Of a DNA stretch of 64,000 nucleotides, positions 1 to 13,700 are shown piece after piece (positions within the stretch are counted from its first letter, which is position 1; each line of letters starts with the position of its first letter). The notes under the pieces are model-generated. The model did not search any database. It saw nothing but the letters and a program-made list of their open reading frames with translations, and was not told the origin of the DNA. Source of the DNA: Serinus canaria (lineage: Eukaryota; Chordata; Aves; Passeriformes; Fringillidae); assembly GCF_022539315.1 (NCBI RefSeq), contig NC_066333.1:12305001-12369000 (forward strand), in the 5' to 3' direction. The translations under genes were made by a program, and so were the position numbers.

Positions 1-14
1 AGCACCACCACAAA

Positions 15-262
15 GGAGTCATAGAAACACGGGATCACTGGGGTGGGAAAAGATCTCCCAGACCATGGAGTCCAGCCTGTGCCTGGTCCCCACCTTGTCA
101 CCAGCCCAGAGCACTGAGTGACACACCCAGTTTTTCTCTGGACACTTCCAGGGATGGAGACTCCACGACCTCCCCCAACAGCCCCTTGCAATGCCTGACC
201 TCCCTTTCAGTGAACAAATCCCTCCTGGTGTCCAGCCTGAAGCCCAAGAGCTCAATGCTATT
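15..262 (-). mobile_element. CR1 LINE 3' fragment (antisense)
   Basis: This matches, from memory, the reverse complement of the 3' end of avian CR1 LINE elements. The string runs through a diverged 'gaatcatagaat' start, a 'ggttggaaaagatctccaagaccatggagtccagcc'-type segment, then 'accttgtcaccagcccagagcactgagtg', 'tccagggatggagactcc' and 'cctcctggtgtccagcctgaa' equivalents. CR1 is the dominant non-LTR retrotransposon of birds, and almost all copies are 5'-truncated and dead. This copy keeps only a few hundred bases and no reverse transcriptase. It is one of the clearest signs that the window is avian. The terminal octamer repeat is not preserved at the left edge. Confidence 0.88.
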
Positions 263-2694
263 TATTGCCTCTCTCTAATCCCAGTGGTCCAACCCAGAGC
301 AGCTGACATGGACAGTCTGGGATGTGAGACAGACCCCTGCTTCTATCCCTAATCTTTTAATTTAAAGGTCAGAAGTCTACACTCTGTCCATCAAACGGAA
401 GGTGCCATGAAGGAGAATGCTGGGCAGGCTGCAGGTCAGTTAAATTTGCTCACAGACAATCCCAGACTGGCATATTTCCCTGCTTTATAGGATCTGCAGT
501 TAGAAAATATAGAAAATATATTATGGCTTCAGCGAGTAAGGAGTTATGCAGCACCCAAAGATGAAACCTAGGATCTGAGTGAGAAATAAAGCAAAAACAC
601 TGCCATAAAAATAGGAGGCTCACTAGAGTTCCACGTTGCATCTTTGGAAAAGATTAATTGGTTTGGCTGCTGTTGTGAAAGCTCCGATACAGCACAAGGC
701 TCCAGCCAACTTCTGAACTCCACGGAGCCACAAAAGGGCTGGGTGCTGAAAAACTTTGAAGAGCACAACATCAAACCAGCCTCAACTTGAAATTGAGAAA
801 GATCCCAAACCAAACCCAAACAATGCTGCTGAGTGAATGATTCAGGGCTCTGGTACGACCCTCCACACTTGGTGTGGAGCAGCAGGAGGGCTGATGATAA
901 AGTGCAGAGGAATACCTCTACCCAGGCCAGAGCAGAATCACAGAAAATCAACAGGGAAAATGTATTTGTCCCTGGTTAGGCAGGTTTAAAACCACCCTAT
1001 TGGAGGCAGGTATGCTTTGCTGTCCCTGTTTCCTGAATTAAAATCTTCACCAGGGTGTTTAAGTTTCTGGCACACAGAGATTCTGAATCACAGCCTGACA
1101 CTGGGAGGGACCTCCAAAGGCAGAGAGCCTGTTCCTGATATGAAAAAATTCAGAGAGGCAAAGAGCCTGGAGGTTTGCTCCTTTGCTTCACCATCTCTCT
1201 ATTCTCCCAAAGGTTTTAATCCTTGGACAACCTTTCTTCCATCACAGAGAGCCTTTGCAACAACTGAAAATGGCATCCAAAAAATGCCTGCTGTGTTCTG
1301 GGCCCGTGCAGCAGACAGCAGCAGACAGCAGCAGCCTGCAGTTCCCAGGTAAAGGTAAATGTCTGGCTGGGAGAATATTTACTTAAAATTGGCACTACTG
1401 ATATAGGACAACTTTTCCTCCAAGTGCCTTGGGATGTTTGATTAAATGAGAAGTGTTGCAACAAAGCAAACAGTGTTCATAAGAGTGCTAATAATAGCAG
1501 TACCTGGAGTCGCTGCTCCCATAAATAGAGACCAGCAGGAGATAACTGCGTGCATTTACATCAGATCACCAGAATGTATATTTGCCTCAAGCAGAAATGA
1601 TATCATGAATACTTTATCATTATCGATGCTTGCAAGCATGGGCCATGTGCAAGGCCTTCAGGAAGGTGTGCAGCTTTTCCAGCTGTCAGGAGCAGCACAG
1701 TGGATTACTGTGTCATGGGGAGGAAGGCAGAGATAACGCTCACCTCCTCCCTATTGTCTCAACTGGAAAAGATCAGATCCAGTCCCATGATCATTATCAT
1801 ATTGTGAAGCTACCAAGGATAATGAAACAGCTCGCTCAGGAAGTAACGTTGTACATTAATCTTTTCTTTCTATATTAATCCTACATCAAAGAGGAGTCTG
1901 CCCTGGCTAATTATGAGATTCAGCTCCAGAAGATCACTATTTACACCCAGGCTATTCTGACTTTTCCCTCCAAGCCCTTTTCCTTCTCTCAACATCTGTG
2001 AGCTCTTTACTGATGGGAGGTGATGAAGCTGGGCACCTTTTCTGCTGTCACTTGCAATGAGGTGGCAACACTTTAGTGTGGGAACACTGTGTATTCCTTG
2101 TGCTCTGTGGCTCATTCAGGATCCAAAATTGCAAGCTACAGAATGAGGATGGAGCAGCAAACAGGATTTGATCTAAAGGATGGACCTGGGAAGAGTGAAG
2201 ATGAGTGAGAGGCAGGTGGGTTTGGATGCACCTTTGCATCCTAAGTTCTACTGACCACAGAAAAGAGATCAAAGAGATTGAACTGATAGAGTGAAAGACA
2301 CTCAGATGCTGTTGGGTATTGATAGAGCAGTTTGCTCTCCCAGAGTCCCTAATTCCCAGTAAGCCCTCCTGCCCTCACACCACAGGGTTTCCTTGTGCCT
2401 ACCAACAGCCCAGCTGAGGAGACTTTCTCCTTTTGGAAATTCTGTCTGGGTTTTCCCAGATGCAGTGATGGTGCCCTTGGCAGCCAAGTGATGGAAAAGG
2501 CTATTTTAGCCTTCAAACTGCCCTTAGCTCTGCACTCATTGGCAGTATTGATATGACCAGGCCCTAAACTCTTCTCACTTCAAGACTGACTGCTGTAATG
2601 CACTGGAGGAGGAAAGAAATAAGATTTATTTGACCTGAGGCTCAAGCTCTTTTGTATTAGCAAGTCCCAATCAATGTAAAATACCATAGGTTTT
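263..2694. other. Unique non-coding DNA, no gene seen
   Basis: All frames are broken by frequent stops, and the short open frames carry no recognisable domain. The only structured element is a small tandem repeat at 1308-1334, listed separately. No CpG clustering or core promoter was noticed. Confidence 0.6.
1308..1334. repeat. Short tandem repeat, 10-bp unit
   Basis: The unit gcagcagaca occurs twice in tandem, followed by a partial third copy. It is a minor purine-rich CAG-like simple repeat and looks incidental. Confidence 0.8.
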
Positions 2695-2850
2695 CTGGTT
2701 TTTCCACTACTTTAACTTTCTTCCTCACATACAGTTTTTTCTTTCCTCTTTCCCATCCCTTTTGCCTCCTTTCTTCTCTCTTTTCATATTTCTCCTCAGG
2801 CTTTTCTTTCCATTGCCTATTTCTCCCCCCTGCCCTTCTGCCCTCCAACC
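2695..2850. repeat. Long pyrimidine-rich tract
   Basis: About 155 bases of the + strand are overwhelmingly C and T, with only scattered purines (runs such as tttccactactttaactttc and tttgcctcctttcttctctc). Long polypurine-polypyrimidine tracts can adopt triplex (H-DNA) conformations. They also resemble the pyrimidine tract before a 3' splice site, but no matching exon follows. Function is unknown; it may be a degenerated simple repeat. Confidence 0.7.
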
Positions 2851-5800
2851 TCACAACAACCCAAATTCTCAAAAGTCCCTGATCCTCTCCTAATCTGAGG
2901 CATACAATCATTAGCTGAAAATTAATATTTTGCTGCTCTGTGCTGGCACAGTACCAGGGAAAGCTCCATCTCTGCCCTGCTGGGGGAGCAGCCACTGCAG
3001 CACAGCCTCTTTGGAGAAATGCCAGGTTTATGGATTAGCTGCTGCAAAACACAGGGTGGATGAAAAGCTCTGCTGGGAAGTGGGGAAACAAGAAGTAATC
3101 TGCCTTCTCAGCTGGGCTTGAGGTTCCTCTTTGCTCTCTGAGATCTGCCACAACGTCAGGGCAGCAGGGCTCAATCTAATCCTTGGTTCCAGCTGCTGCC
3201 TCCCTGCTCCAGGTAGAGGAGAGGCTGCTGCTTCTCAGAGTGCAGCCAAAAGAGGTGGTTGTGCTTGTTTTACATCCTTGGTCCCTTGGAAGTGGTGTGT
3301 GGTGGCACTGAGAGGTGGCCCAGAGAGTCTCAGCTGGGAGAGGGGATTTTTGGGGTGACCAGGGCTCCCAGCCAGGCACTGGCACTGCAGAATCCCAATG
3401 CTCCTGCAGAGAAGGCTCAAGAGGAAACCCCTCCATGTGAAAGGCTCAGGGACCCACCTGGACTTCGGGCTAGGATTAAGGGGGGAGAGATCCACTCACT
3501 CAGTTCAAAATCACTTTTTTCAGGAAGAGATGGGGCACTTCCACAGCAACCAAGGCATGGACTTCAACAGCACATTCACTTAAAAACAAAAATGCAGTTT
3601 TTGTGTTTGTATTCCCTCATTAGAGCTTTTCCTTACTGCTACTACTGACTCATTAACAAATTAACATGTTTTGATTCCACTGTGAAAGTTTTGAGATAAT
3701 TGTTACAGCTATGGTCCTGGGGCTGAAGAACTGTGCTTCTAAAATGCTTTTACAGGCTACAAATTGGATGCTTTTCATACAGGTTATCTAATTTTAATTA
3801 CAATTTCCCCTCTGGCAAGTCTTTCTTCGCTTTGAAGTTGTTGGAGTTTTGTCATCCTTGGGGAGTGAGCAGTTTCAGATTATCATGTCAGATTTTATGT
3901 CCATAGAAACACTTTTTCAACAGTTCTTTTACATGAAGCAAGCTTTCATCTGTGGGAGTTTTATTGGTCTAAAGGGTATGACAAGCAACTTCAGTGTAAG
4001 TGATGTCCTACCTGTAATGTGAAAAAAAAAAATCACTCTATCTTATACATCAGCCACTAAAACAAACAGCAATTACTGTCCCTACAGACACAACTGCAGA
4101 ATGTAAAAATAAGACATTATTTTCAACTCACTGGTTTTTTCTCAAGTAATCATTTGCCATTTTCAAGCAATATTTTGACTGCCTGAGTCATGAATGGCTG
4201 GAAAGAAGGAAAGGGCAAGCAAAGGAAGACTGACGTGAGATAATCTCTCAGAAAATGACCCAGCCAAGGTACAACGTCTCTCCACCAAGCCCTGACAAGA
4301 TACCCCTGAGCTCCAGCATGGGTTTTGACCACCAGGCTGCTGCTGGGTGCATTTCACATGACTAATTGCATAACACTCAGCATTCTGCTTTCATCAGGAG
4401 CAGATATGGTCCCTCCCTGGGCTGCATTAGAGGCCTGCCCATATATAACATGTAATCTCTTGCTCTTTATTGCCAAGATGTTTATTGATGCTTGCCAAAG
4501 CCAAGGAAAAGAAGGATTTAGCACATAAGCATCTCCTTATGAAGGGTTGATTTGTTTGTGTTTGGAGCCTGGGGCACTATGTCCAAGGGACAAGATGTTG
4601 GATTCCAAGTGGATCAGCCACGTCTGTGCCAGGGATTTTTTTTTTTTTGGACAGAGTTTTCTTGATGAAGCCATCTGGGTTTGCAGTGCTGGCATTACCA
4701 GGTTCTGCACCCCCAGCCTGATGGGCTGCCAGCATGTTTGCTGCTGGAATGCTCTCAGAACTGCAGTGAAACAGCCAGCAAAGCAAGGATGCTTCATCTG
4801 GGTATCCAGACCTTTAGCCTGCATAGTTTTAAGGCAGTAAGAGACACAAGAGGTAATAGTCAGTAAAAATAAACAAGCAAACACAAAGCTTGAGGAGTTT
4901 GCTGGGGAAGATGAAAACAAAGTGCATGGGGGAGTGAGAGGAGATGTGTGCAGGTTCTTCTCTCATCTCTGACATTCCTGAGCTGACAAACAGCAGTCAG
5001 CCCCAGCAGGATCCAAAAGTGACTGGGGAAAAATGTTCTGTAGGATGGTGGCTCAAACACAAAATTGCCATTGTCTTCATGGGGATTTCTAATGATGTAA
5101 AATTGTATGGAAATTTCAGGTTTAGCTTCCATTTCTTCACCCTCAAAGATCCTTTCTTCACACAAGAGATTTGGATCCTGTTTTCCTGGAATTAAGTCAG
5201 GCATTTTCAATAGAAGATCAGAGGAATTAGCCTGAGCTGATTTAAATCCCTCTTAAATTTATGTAGTCCTTTAAAATCATTTGAATTCAGGTTGCAGCTT
5301 CAGCCCAAATTTTGCAGGTAAAAAAAATTATGGGATTATATTTAATATATAATTAGGGATTTATATACATTTTATAAACAAGACCTACTTTCCTGAAATG
5401 CTGGATATTGGTCAGAGGATTGCAAATTAACAAGATCTCCTAGGAACAACAACAGCAACAAATGTTTAAGTAAAATTAATAAATGGAGTTGGTATTTTCT
5501 GGTCTTTCTCATCTGATACTATTTTAGATAACTCCTGACATTAAAAGATCTGTTCTAGATTTATTCCTGAAGCTCAACTTGCAGTTGGTTTCTGGTTTTT
5601 AATGGTAAAGGAAGTTGTGAAGAAGACATAGTTCTTCATGGCCACCGATGATTCAAGGGATTCCCCAATTTTCAGGAAGGCAGATTGGAGGATGGGTCGT
5701 GGAGCTGCAAGTGGAGTCTCTAGAAAAACAGGTTCAGTTATTTGGGCCAGGTCAGTGTAAAAGAGTCAAATCTGTGAGGATGTGGGGTGGCCAGAGCGCC

Positions 5801-7737
5801 TCAGTTCTCCCAGATTCCTGTTCCCTGCCTTTCACCAGCTGGTCCAGGTGCCACAAGAGCTGGTTTCCCTCTCAGGAGGTCTGGCAGAGCCTGAGGAGCA
5901 CTCCCAAAGGGAGGTTAAGGCTCCCAGACATCAAGGTAGAGCTCGCCTTAAACTGTGTCAGGGGATCAGACTTTTCATGACAAGGTTTAAATGACACAGG
6001 TTCTTTGAGGGTTTGACCACAGTGCCCTCCTTTTAACCCTTCCCTCTGCGTGGGCTACTCCAACCAGGGAGAAATACACCCAATTCTGAGCTGCAGCCAG
6101 CTCAAACCCCCAGTTATTTTCCTGTGCCTTTCCCACGGCCTCCAAAGGCAGGAATGTGCCTGACCCTCCACTCACAGCCCTCTGGAGCAAATCCCACCCT
6201 CCTGCCTCTCCCCAGAGTTGGGACATGATGGCTTTCCAGGGAATCTCAGGATCTGCTTCCTCACAGAGACCCCTGACAGATGAGCTGCTACTAAATACTC
6301 TTAATTATGAGCCAAATTAACAGCATCCATAGCATGACCCACAGCTGTGCCAAAAACACTGCAGCAAAAAAAAACCCCAAAAATCCTCTGGCCATCCTTC
6401 AGCACCTACTGAGACTCCTGTCCTGTCCTTCTGCCCCCTCCACTCACTGACATGAACTAAACAGCACCAAAAAAAATAATTCTGTGCAGTCAATCTTCCC
6501 TGCATTTGTTCATTAAAATATGGTCAGCCTCCATCAGAGTTTTATTTGGAACAAAAGGGCTGTGAGAGAATTAGTCACAGCCTGGGAGGCAGGAGAGGGC
6601 ATTGTTTCATGGAGACAAGAAAGGCTTTGGGGAGCAGATGATTCTAATTTACCTTCTTGACTTTTTTCAGCCACTTTTAAATAGATTTCTCTTCATGTGG
6701 ACTGCAGTGTTTATAGCTGTAAAGGGGAGGAAGGCTCACTTTTAACCCCTGCAAAAGAGCAAGGCTGTGAAATAAATCCTGCTGAATTCTGCTTCTGGCT
6801 CCATCAGCAGAGATTTCAGCTCAGGTCACCTTCTCCAGGGAACACCAACCAACATCCAGAATTCCCTGCTGAACCCAAGTGGGGGGTTCTTGCACTAAAA
6901 ATAAATATCAAAAGAACTCTGTTTCCAAATTAAATTCTTCTAATTTAGGTATTTAATTAAACTGTGCTATTAAAATTACTCAGTTTAAAACTTTCATGTA
7001 TGAAAATATTTTAATTTACTTCTATTTATAGGTTTATGTTCTGTTCTAAGATACAAAATTTTGGGATTAGAGCTTGAACTTTTCTTTGGAGGCTCTTTGG
7101 AGTGAGATTTTTCTTAACAGATCTCAGAAAGATTTCAGGGCAGGGAAATCAGTTTTTGACCAGTTTGAATTAAAAAAGACCTTTTGAGAAACCTCCTGGA
7201 TTGAATTTATAGGTTAAAATTCAACTCTGAAAGAGGAAGTGGAAAAGAAAAAAAATCATATTTTATTCTTTCAGTTATTAAAATTGTGATATAAAACCTT
7301 CCTGTATTTACATGTGTATATATTTATTTACTGTATATTTTCATTAGTTTCCTTAGTTTCTTTTTGTTCCCTTAGATCTAACTTGAAAGAAAATGGTGAA
7401 AGAGAAACTCACTGAACGGTGACCTCTCATAATCTCACTTTTTAAAAGAGGAAAGCTGAACAAGCAGAAGAAAAGGTGTTTTACTCTGTTTTCAAAGCTT
7501 TGTTTTGGCAACCTCCTGTAAAACTCAGATGCCTGAAGAAATGTTTGACTAAGAGAGACCTTTGCTGAAACACAACAGTTACATTTAAGTTGCTCTTTGC
7601 CTACCAAAACATTTTATGCAGACGTGTAAGACCTTCCCAGAGATAAATCCCACACCTTTCATTTCCATACATTTAAGAAAAATAAATTACTTAAGTAAAT
7701 CTTCCTACTTCAAAAGTTCATAGAAGGATGAAAAGGC
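2851..7737. other. Unique non-coding DNA, no gene seen
   Basis: No supported exon, RNA gene or interspersed repeat was found. Local features are a run of 13 T at 4636-4648 and AT-rich stretches around 5270-5560 and 6900-7350, with TATA- and TTTAAT-rich sequence. Open frames here are short and overlap on both strands, as expected by chance. Confidence 0.6.
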
Positions 7738-7776
7738 AAAAAAAAAAAAAAAAAAAAGAAAGAAAGAAAGAAAGAG
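7738..7776. repeat. Poly-A followed by (GAAA)n microsatellite
   Basis: About 21 A residues run directly into five GAAA units. Purine-only microsatellites of this form often arise by slippage in a poly-A stretch. No retroposed sequence was recognised immediately upstream on the + strand, so I do not call it a retrogene tail. Confidence 0.9.
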
Positions 7777-10700
7777 AACTATTCTGCTTAGTGCACATGT
7801 AAATAGATTTCTCTCTCCCTCACCAAACACATCCCTCATGCAAGAACATATTTGGGTTGGCTTCATCCATTTCCAATCACAAAAGCCACCACTCCTCCCA
7901 ATAGTCATCAAAGGCATGAGCACAGCAGCTCTAACAATTGCTGCCATGGAGAACCAATTTAATGAAAACATGTGAGTGTATTTTTAGAGCCTCATAATAC
8001 AACTTCTCCACTGGAAATGAGGGGGGAAAAAAGCATCTCATGACCATGGGTTTGATCAAGCCCACCAAAAATTGCTCTGCAGAGCTCAACTGGAGAGCCA
8101 TTGTATCATCCTTGAATCCACTGGAAACCAGCTAAGCAAATGAAACAAATTAAGGCAAGTCCATTTAGGAGGGCAAAAATATCACTCCTTGTTAGTGCAG
8201 GGCTGATGGACTCCTCAGGGATGAGCTAAACCAGCACACCCAAAATCACTTCAGCTTCCAGTAATGCCATTCAAATTAGATTGGTCAGGGGCTGTTCTGA
8301 AGTATTGGCTTGTGCTGCTGCTTTGAAATGACTGGAGGAGCTGATAAATGGAGCTCACAACATTTTTTCTGAAGATTTAGGGGAAAGACGGGGCTGCCCT
8401 GTTGTTTTTTGTCATTTGGAAATGAAGAGCAATTTTGCTGAGTTTTTGCCATTTTACCTGTGACCCACCTCAGTTGTGTTTGAACCCTTCTTAATCAAAT
8501 GTGACAGAAGGTCAGATAAATAGCAATTTAAATTCCTCCAGTTCTTGTGAAAACAGTTGAGTAGGTACAGGAGGAAAGCCCCTGCAAATACTCAAGGCCA
8601 ACAAGAGGAAAAGCTTCATTCAGAGCTTCCCTTTTACAGATACAGAATTAAATCAATCATGAAATATGAAAGGCATTAAACAAAATTATTGTTAGTCCTG
8701 GTTGTGGAGTATGTTGTACTTTTCTTCCATTTTCTCCCAGTTTTCTGCCTTGGCTACAGTGATAATTCCCTGTCCCCAGTGTCTTCACTGGGTGTCTGGC
8801 AAGCCAGAAGGGAGACCTGCCCTTCAGCCCTGGTTGTGATAAAGGGACTTGTGATAAGAGACCTCAAAACTGTTCCTTAAAGCAGCCAAAAAGCAGGAAC
8901 TTGACCAGTGCAGTGTTAGCTCCATCAGCTTTGCTCCTCCATGAGCTGCCCCATCCCTGGCTGCTCTCAGAGAGCTCCCTGGGCTCTCCCAGCTCCACAC
9001 TCAGCTCTTGGGTCTGGTCTGGGAATTCTTTGTAATTGCTGCTCCTGTGATCCTGAACCCAAACATTTCTCATGCACATTCTCCCCCAAAGGAAGCATTG
9101 CTGGCATTTTTACACTACATCACTTCAGCTGTTTGAAGATCACCAAATTCTTCCTTTAAAATCTAAATTCATTTCAATCCCTGCAGGCTGCTTTTTGAGC
9201 AATATGTAACACCTTGTGGCTTGCCCTTTCCCTGCTGTATGGGCTGGGTGACCTCTCATCTGCAGATGCCAAGGAAGGCCCTTCTGACACCAAAACATTA
9301 CTCAAGAAAATTCCTTTCAGCAGCAGGTACTTTACTGACCTAGATTAAGTTGCTTGAGACGTCAAAGCCCTGGGAAAAAAAAAAAAAAAAAGAAGCTAAA
9401 ATTGGCCTAAATGACTTCAGGCATAAAATCTGACCGAAGGAATTATGTCAGATGCTATAAACAGAGAGAGGAAAGCATGCAGGGAATAGGAGGGATCAAA
9501 GGGAAAATCAAGTTAGAGTGAATTTTTGTTTTCTCCCAACTAAAAAAGATGCTCCTACTTGTTCTGATGTGGAAGGAAGCGAGGGCTGTTGGCTGCCACA
9601 CAGCTGGCTACAGAATGCTTTTATGAATGTTTTAAGAAGCAAAACCAAAAATGTGTTGACTGGAACACTCCATGCAATTCTGGGCTCCATTTAAACTCCC
9701 GAGCCTCTCAGTAACAGGAATTGCAAATTTACTCAGGCTCTGCAGGGCTTTCCTGGAAGCAAGGCTTTGCCCAGCAGAGTCTCTGTGGAAAAGCAAATGT
9801 GAGCAAACCCCAGAGAGGTGCAAGGGAAGGGACTGACCTGGCCCACCCCCCAGCACGTGTGCTGCCATGGGGGGGTCATTGCTATGCCTCCAAAATTCCC
9901 TCTTGCCTTCATATCATAGGAGAGGAGGGCAAATATCTGTCAGAAGAGAAACGGGTCCAATACCTTGCACTTTCAGTCTTGAATTAACTCACATGCTCAC
10001 AGCCATGCAGCTTCTAAGGAAACCTCCCTTACTGAACTCCATGCTGGTTTTTGACCTCAAACCCCTCCATCCGTCCCAGCACCAAGAGCAGTGGCCTGAC
10101 TTTTACAAGCAGAGAGCAGCTGAAGCACATTATCCCCTTCAAAGCACCCTGGCCCTGCTCTCCCAGCCTGGGCTTTGGCAGGCAGGTGTCGAATCCAATC
10201 CCTTCACTCAGACAGGGAGGGACTTTCCTGCCCTGCAGAGTCACATCCAGGCACTTGGGAAAGGTCACATTTGCTCCATCCTCCCGTGGTCAGGGGCTGC
10301 AGCAGCACGGACACAGCTGGGCCCCCAGCCCAGGCAGCTTCCCTTGGAGACAGCCAGCACAAATGAGAAGCAGCATTTGCACTGGCACCTCTGCCAGGAA
10401 CCCAGTCAAGCCAAGCACTGGAACAGGCCCAGCTAATAAATGATAGAACTCTCAGAAAGTGTGAAAATACATGGCTTGCTGAAGAGCACTGTAAAGTTCA
10501 TTTTTTGGGTGTATTTGGCCAGCAGCGCCAGTGCCTGCAGTTTCCCCAAATGGGCACTTTAAAACAGCTTTGCAAAATAAGGTTTTTTAATTGGTTATTC
10601 ATGATGAAAATGTTACAGTGAGCTAAGAGTGCCCCACAAGATGGATACTTAGAAACCCAGTTATTTTTGTAATGGACATAAATAATCCTCTCGACAGTAG

Positions 10701-13700
10701 CCTGGAAAACTCCCCCAGCCTGGTTTGCTCCAAGTCCTGCCACCAGAGGATACAGAGACTGAAGAGGAAAACAATGAAACCCTGAATGTCCTAGAATAAA
10801 AGGAGCATCACCCTTTCTGAAATGCAGAACTTCAGAAATTGTAGAGAGGGCAGGAGAAGTCTAATAGAATGTCAGCAAGTACATGAAAGCAGGGCTCCTT
10901 GGTTGGACTGGAGCCCCCTGTGCCAGTGGAGACCCCCCTGTCAGGAGCTTTGGGAAGTTTCCAGGTGGAAATGAGCAGCTCCTGGAGCTCTGATGGTACC
11001 AAGCCAGGAGAGGTGAGTGAGCCATGAACCAGAGGAAATGGCAGGAGCAAGAAGCCAAATTGCCCCTCCTTGCAGCTCTCCTGGAACTTGAGGAAGTTTA
11101 CAGAGCAGATAGAATGGAAGCACCTCTGCACTGAATTCTGACAAACAGTGTTTGTAGATCTTTATATGCCCTAAACCCCCTCAGAAGGGAATGCAAGGAG
11201 CAGCCCACATTTCCTTAGGGATGAGCAGCCCAGGGATGATGGATTTAAAGTGATCTGCTCAGGTTCTGTGACACCAAGGCAGGGCTAATCAGAGCCATGC
11301 CTTGGATGACTGGAACCACCATTACAGGCCCAAACCTCAGCCTGAGGAGCAAGAGGATTTTCTGCTGTTCAGTTTCCAGCTGCTGAGCTCATTCCTAACT
11401 CTTGCAGAGTCACAGCGCTGTTCCCATTGAAAAGAAAACAAATGGATTCACTTAAATCGAAATATAAAATCCTTCCCTCGACGTTGTTGTTTGTGCTGCC
11501 CTCTTTGACTGAATAATTTCCCAGTCTCCTGACAGTCCTTAAGGAAGTGCTTAAAGCCTGAGCCTGTGTAACACCCACTGTGAGGAAGGGGTCACCCAAA
11601 CTCCTATCTCCTACTGCTCAATTTAGTTAAGAAGAAAAAGCCTGTGCTCATATTCCAACACATGTTTCTGCTTTTACATCTCTGGGAACTTTGTGTGTCT
11701 TTTTTTTTTTTTTTCATCTGTTCTCAGAGCAAATATCAGTGCATTCAAAGTCCAGCCAGGTCCTTATGACCACAAAGAAACCCCAGACCTGCATGTGGGG
11801 ACAGAGCTGGTGGCTGTGCAGGACAGAGCCACCACCCTGCAGGGCCAGGGCTGACTCCAGTCCCAATTCTGGACACAGGGAATCACTGCCCAGGCAGGGA
11901 CAGGAGGGCAGTGCCAGGCAGCTGGAGAGCCCAGGGGTGACCACAGGGTGACCTGCAGCCTTGGCACGTGCCAAGAGCAGCAGGGAAATCTCCAGCCCAG
12001 CCTTCACTGCAGGCAGTTCAGTTCTCTCCTGAGGCTGCTCCTCACACCTGCACTGTCCACTCCAGGTGAGAACAGGTTTTCTCCTGCACAGTTTCCATAC
12101 TTGGATGTGTGTGGAACAGCAATTTGTTTAGTTCTACCTTCACAGAAATTGTGACAGAGGAGAAATTGCTGCCTGCTGATGCTGCAGACCAGGATGGTCT
12201 CACCTGCCCTGCTGGGGTGGGAACAATCATTTTGTTCTGTGTGTTGTCCAGCTCCCTCAAAGCAGAGTTTCTAAATGTTATAATGAGTAAATGATCCAGA
12301 TTAATTAATCTGGAATCTAGACCTTTCCATGAGCTGGAGCACCTCAGAGATGGGCTGGGCTGATTTTTTTGTTGGTGATGAGTGAAAGAGATGGGCAAGT
12401 TGCTTCAGAAGCTGTTACACTCTGCTGGCACTGAAACCATATATAATTTAGGGCTGCCTAAAGCCTCTGCATTCAGTTTCCATCTACTTCTGCCCCAAGC
12501 ATGGACACAACTTTTTAAAATGGACATGAAAACATCTGCAGCTGCCTCATCTGAAGCCACAGCCAGTGCTTTTTGTGTCACTGGAATGGCATAAACCCAA
12601 CATAAACAGGAATAGGAAAATACTTTCGAGTGTTCTGCATTTTACAGCTCCCATTAAAATTAATGAAAATGAGATCTAAGGGTTCCAGAAGCAAATCAGC
12701 ACTAGAGTGCTTAGAAATGACACCTTAAGAAATTAAAATACTCAAAGCACATGAGAAAATAATTTTTTCAAAGGAGATTTAATGAATTCTGACAGTTATT
12801 TGTATAATGTTTGTTATGTGGCATCAGTAAGATTTTTCTGCTGGTGAAGGTTAGATGAAAGTGTTTTGACAGCTCTCACTAGAGGGATGATATTTAATAT
12901 AGAACAGTTTGCAAAACAGTATCAGGACCTGGGAATACCTTTTTGGTTAGTCATGGTCACCTCCAGCCCTGTGAAAAAAAAAAAATCCTAAATTCTGTAA
13001 TTTCTGGTTTTAGCAGCTCATCTCACAAAGAAAAAATTACCTGAGGTTTTAAAAAATACCTCTTTAAGGCAAAATGATGTGTCCAAACATTAATTTTCAT
13101 GGCTTAAATGAACTGGGGTCTTGAAAATGAGAAAGCCCAGAATGGAATGTGACTTTGGCTTTTCAGGGAAGACTAATTAGCAAAAGGGAAAAATCTCTGA
13201 AATTTGGGAGCGCTCAAACCTGAAGTCTCACCCTCAGCCCTGCACAGCCAAAGAATGCAGAACACAACTGGAGTCACCCAAACTCCAGAGGCTGGGGCTC
13301 TGCAATCTCATTTTCTCCCCTCCTGAAGAGCTTCAGCCCCAATTCCCAGATAAATAAACCCTAATGGCACCTGCATGGAAGGAAAGCAAAGTGAACCTAA
13401 GGAGAAGTGGGAAAGCAGCCCTGCTGCTCTCTGCTCAGACACTCCTTCTGGGAAGGTTCCCACAACACTTATGCTGCTTTCTACCAAGTTTGGGATCTCT
13501 TCTGCACCCTCAGGGTGCCTCCTGTGGGTTTCTCAACAGCCTGGGTGTGATTTTCCTTCTAGGAATTCTGTCCTTATAGATAAAAAAAGGCTCAGCCACG
13601 AAGAGGCTTTAGCAAGTCCTGTTTGTCCACGTTGGTCCCACAGGGAACACCAGGATGTGTTTGTGTGCTTTGAGGAATCCCACAGAACATAGTGGCAGTC

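Noticed and set aside
9867..10436. 189-codon + frame
   Set aside because: No recognisable family; overlaps open frames in other phases; composition is that of ordinary GC-moderate non-coding DNA.
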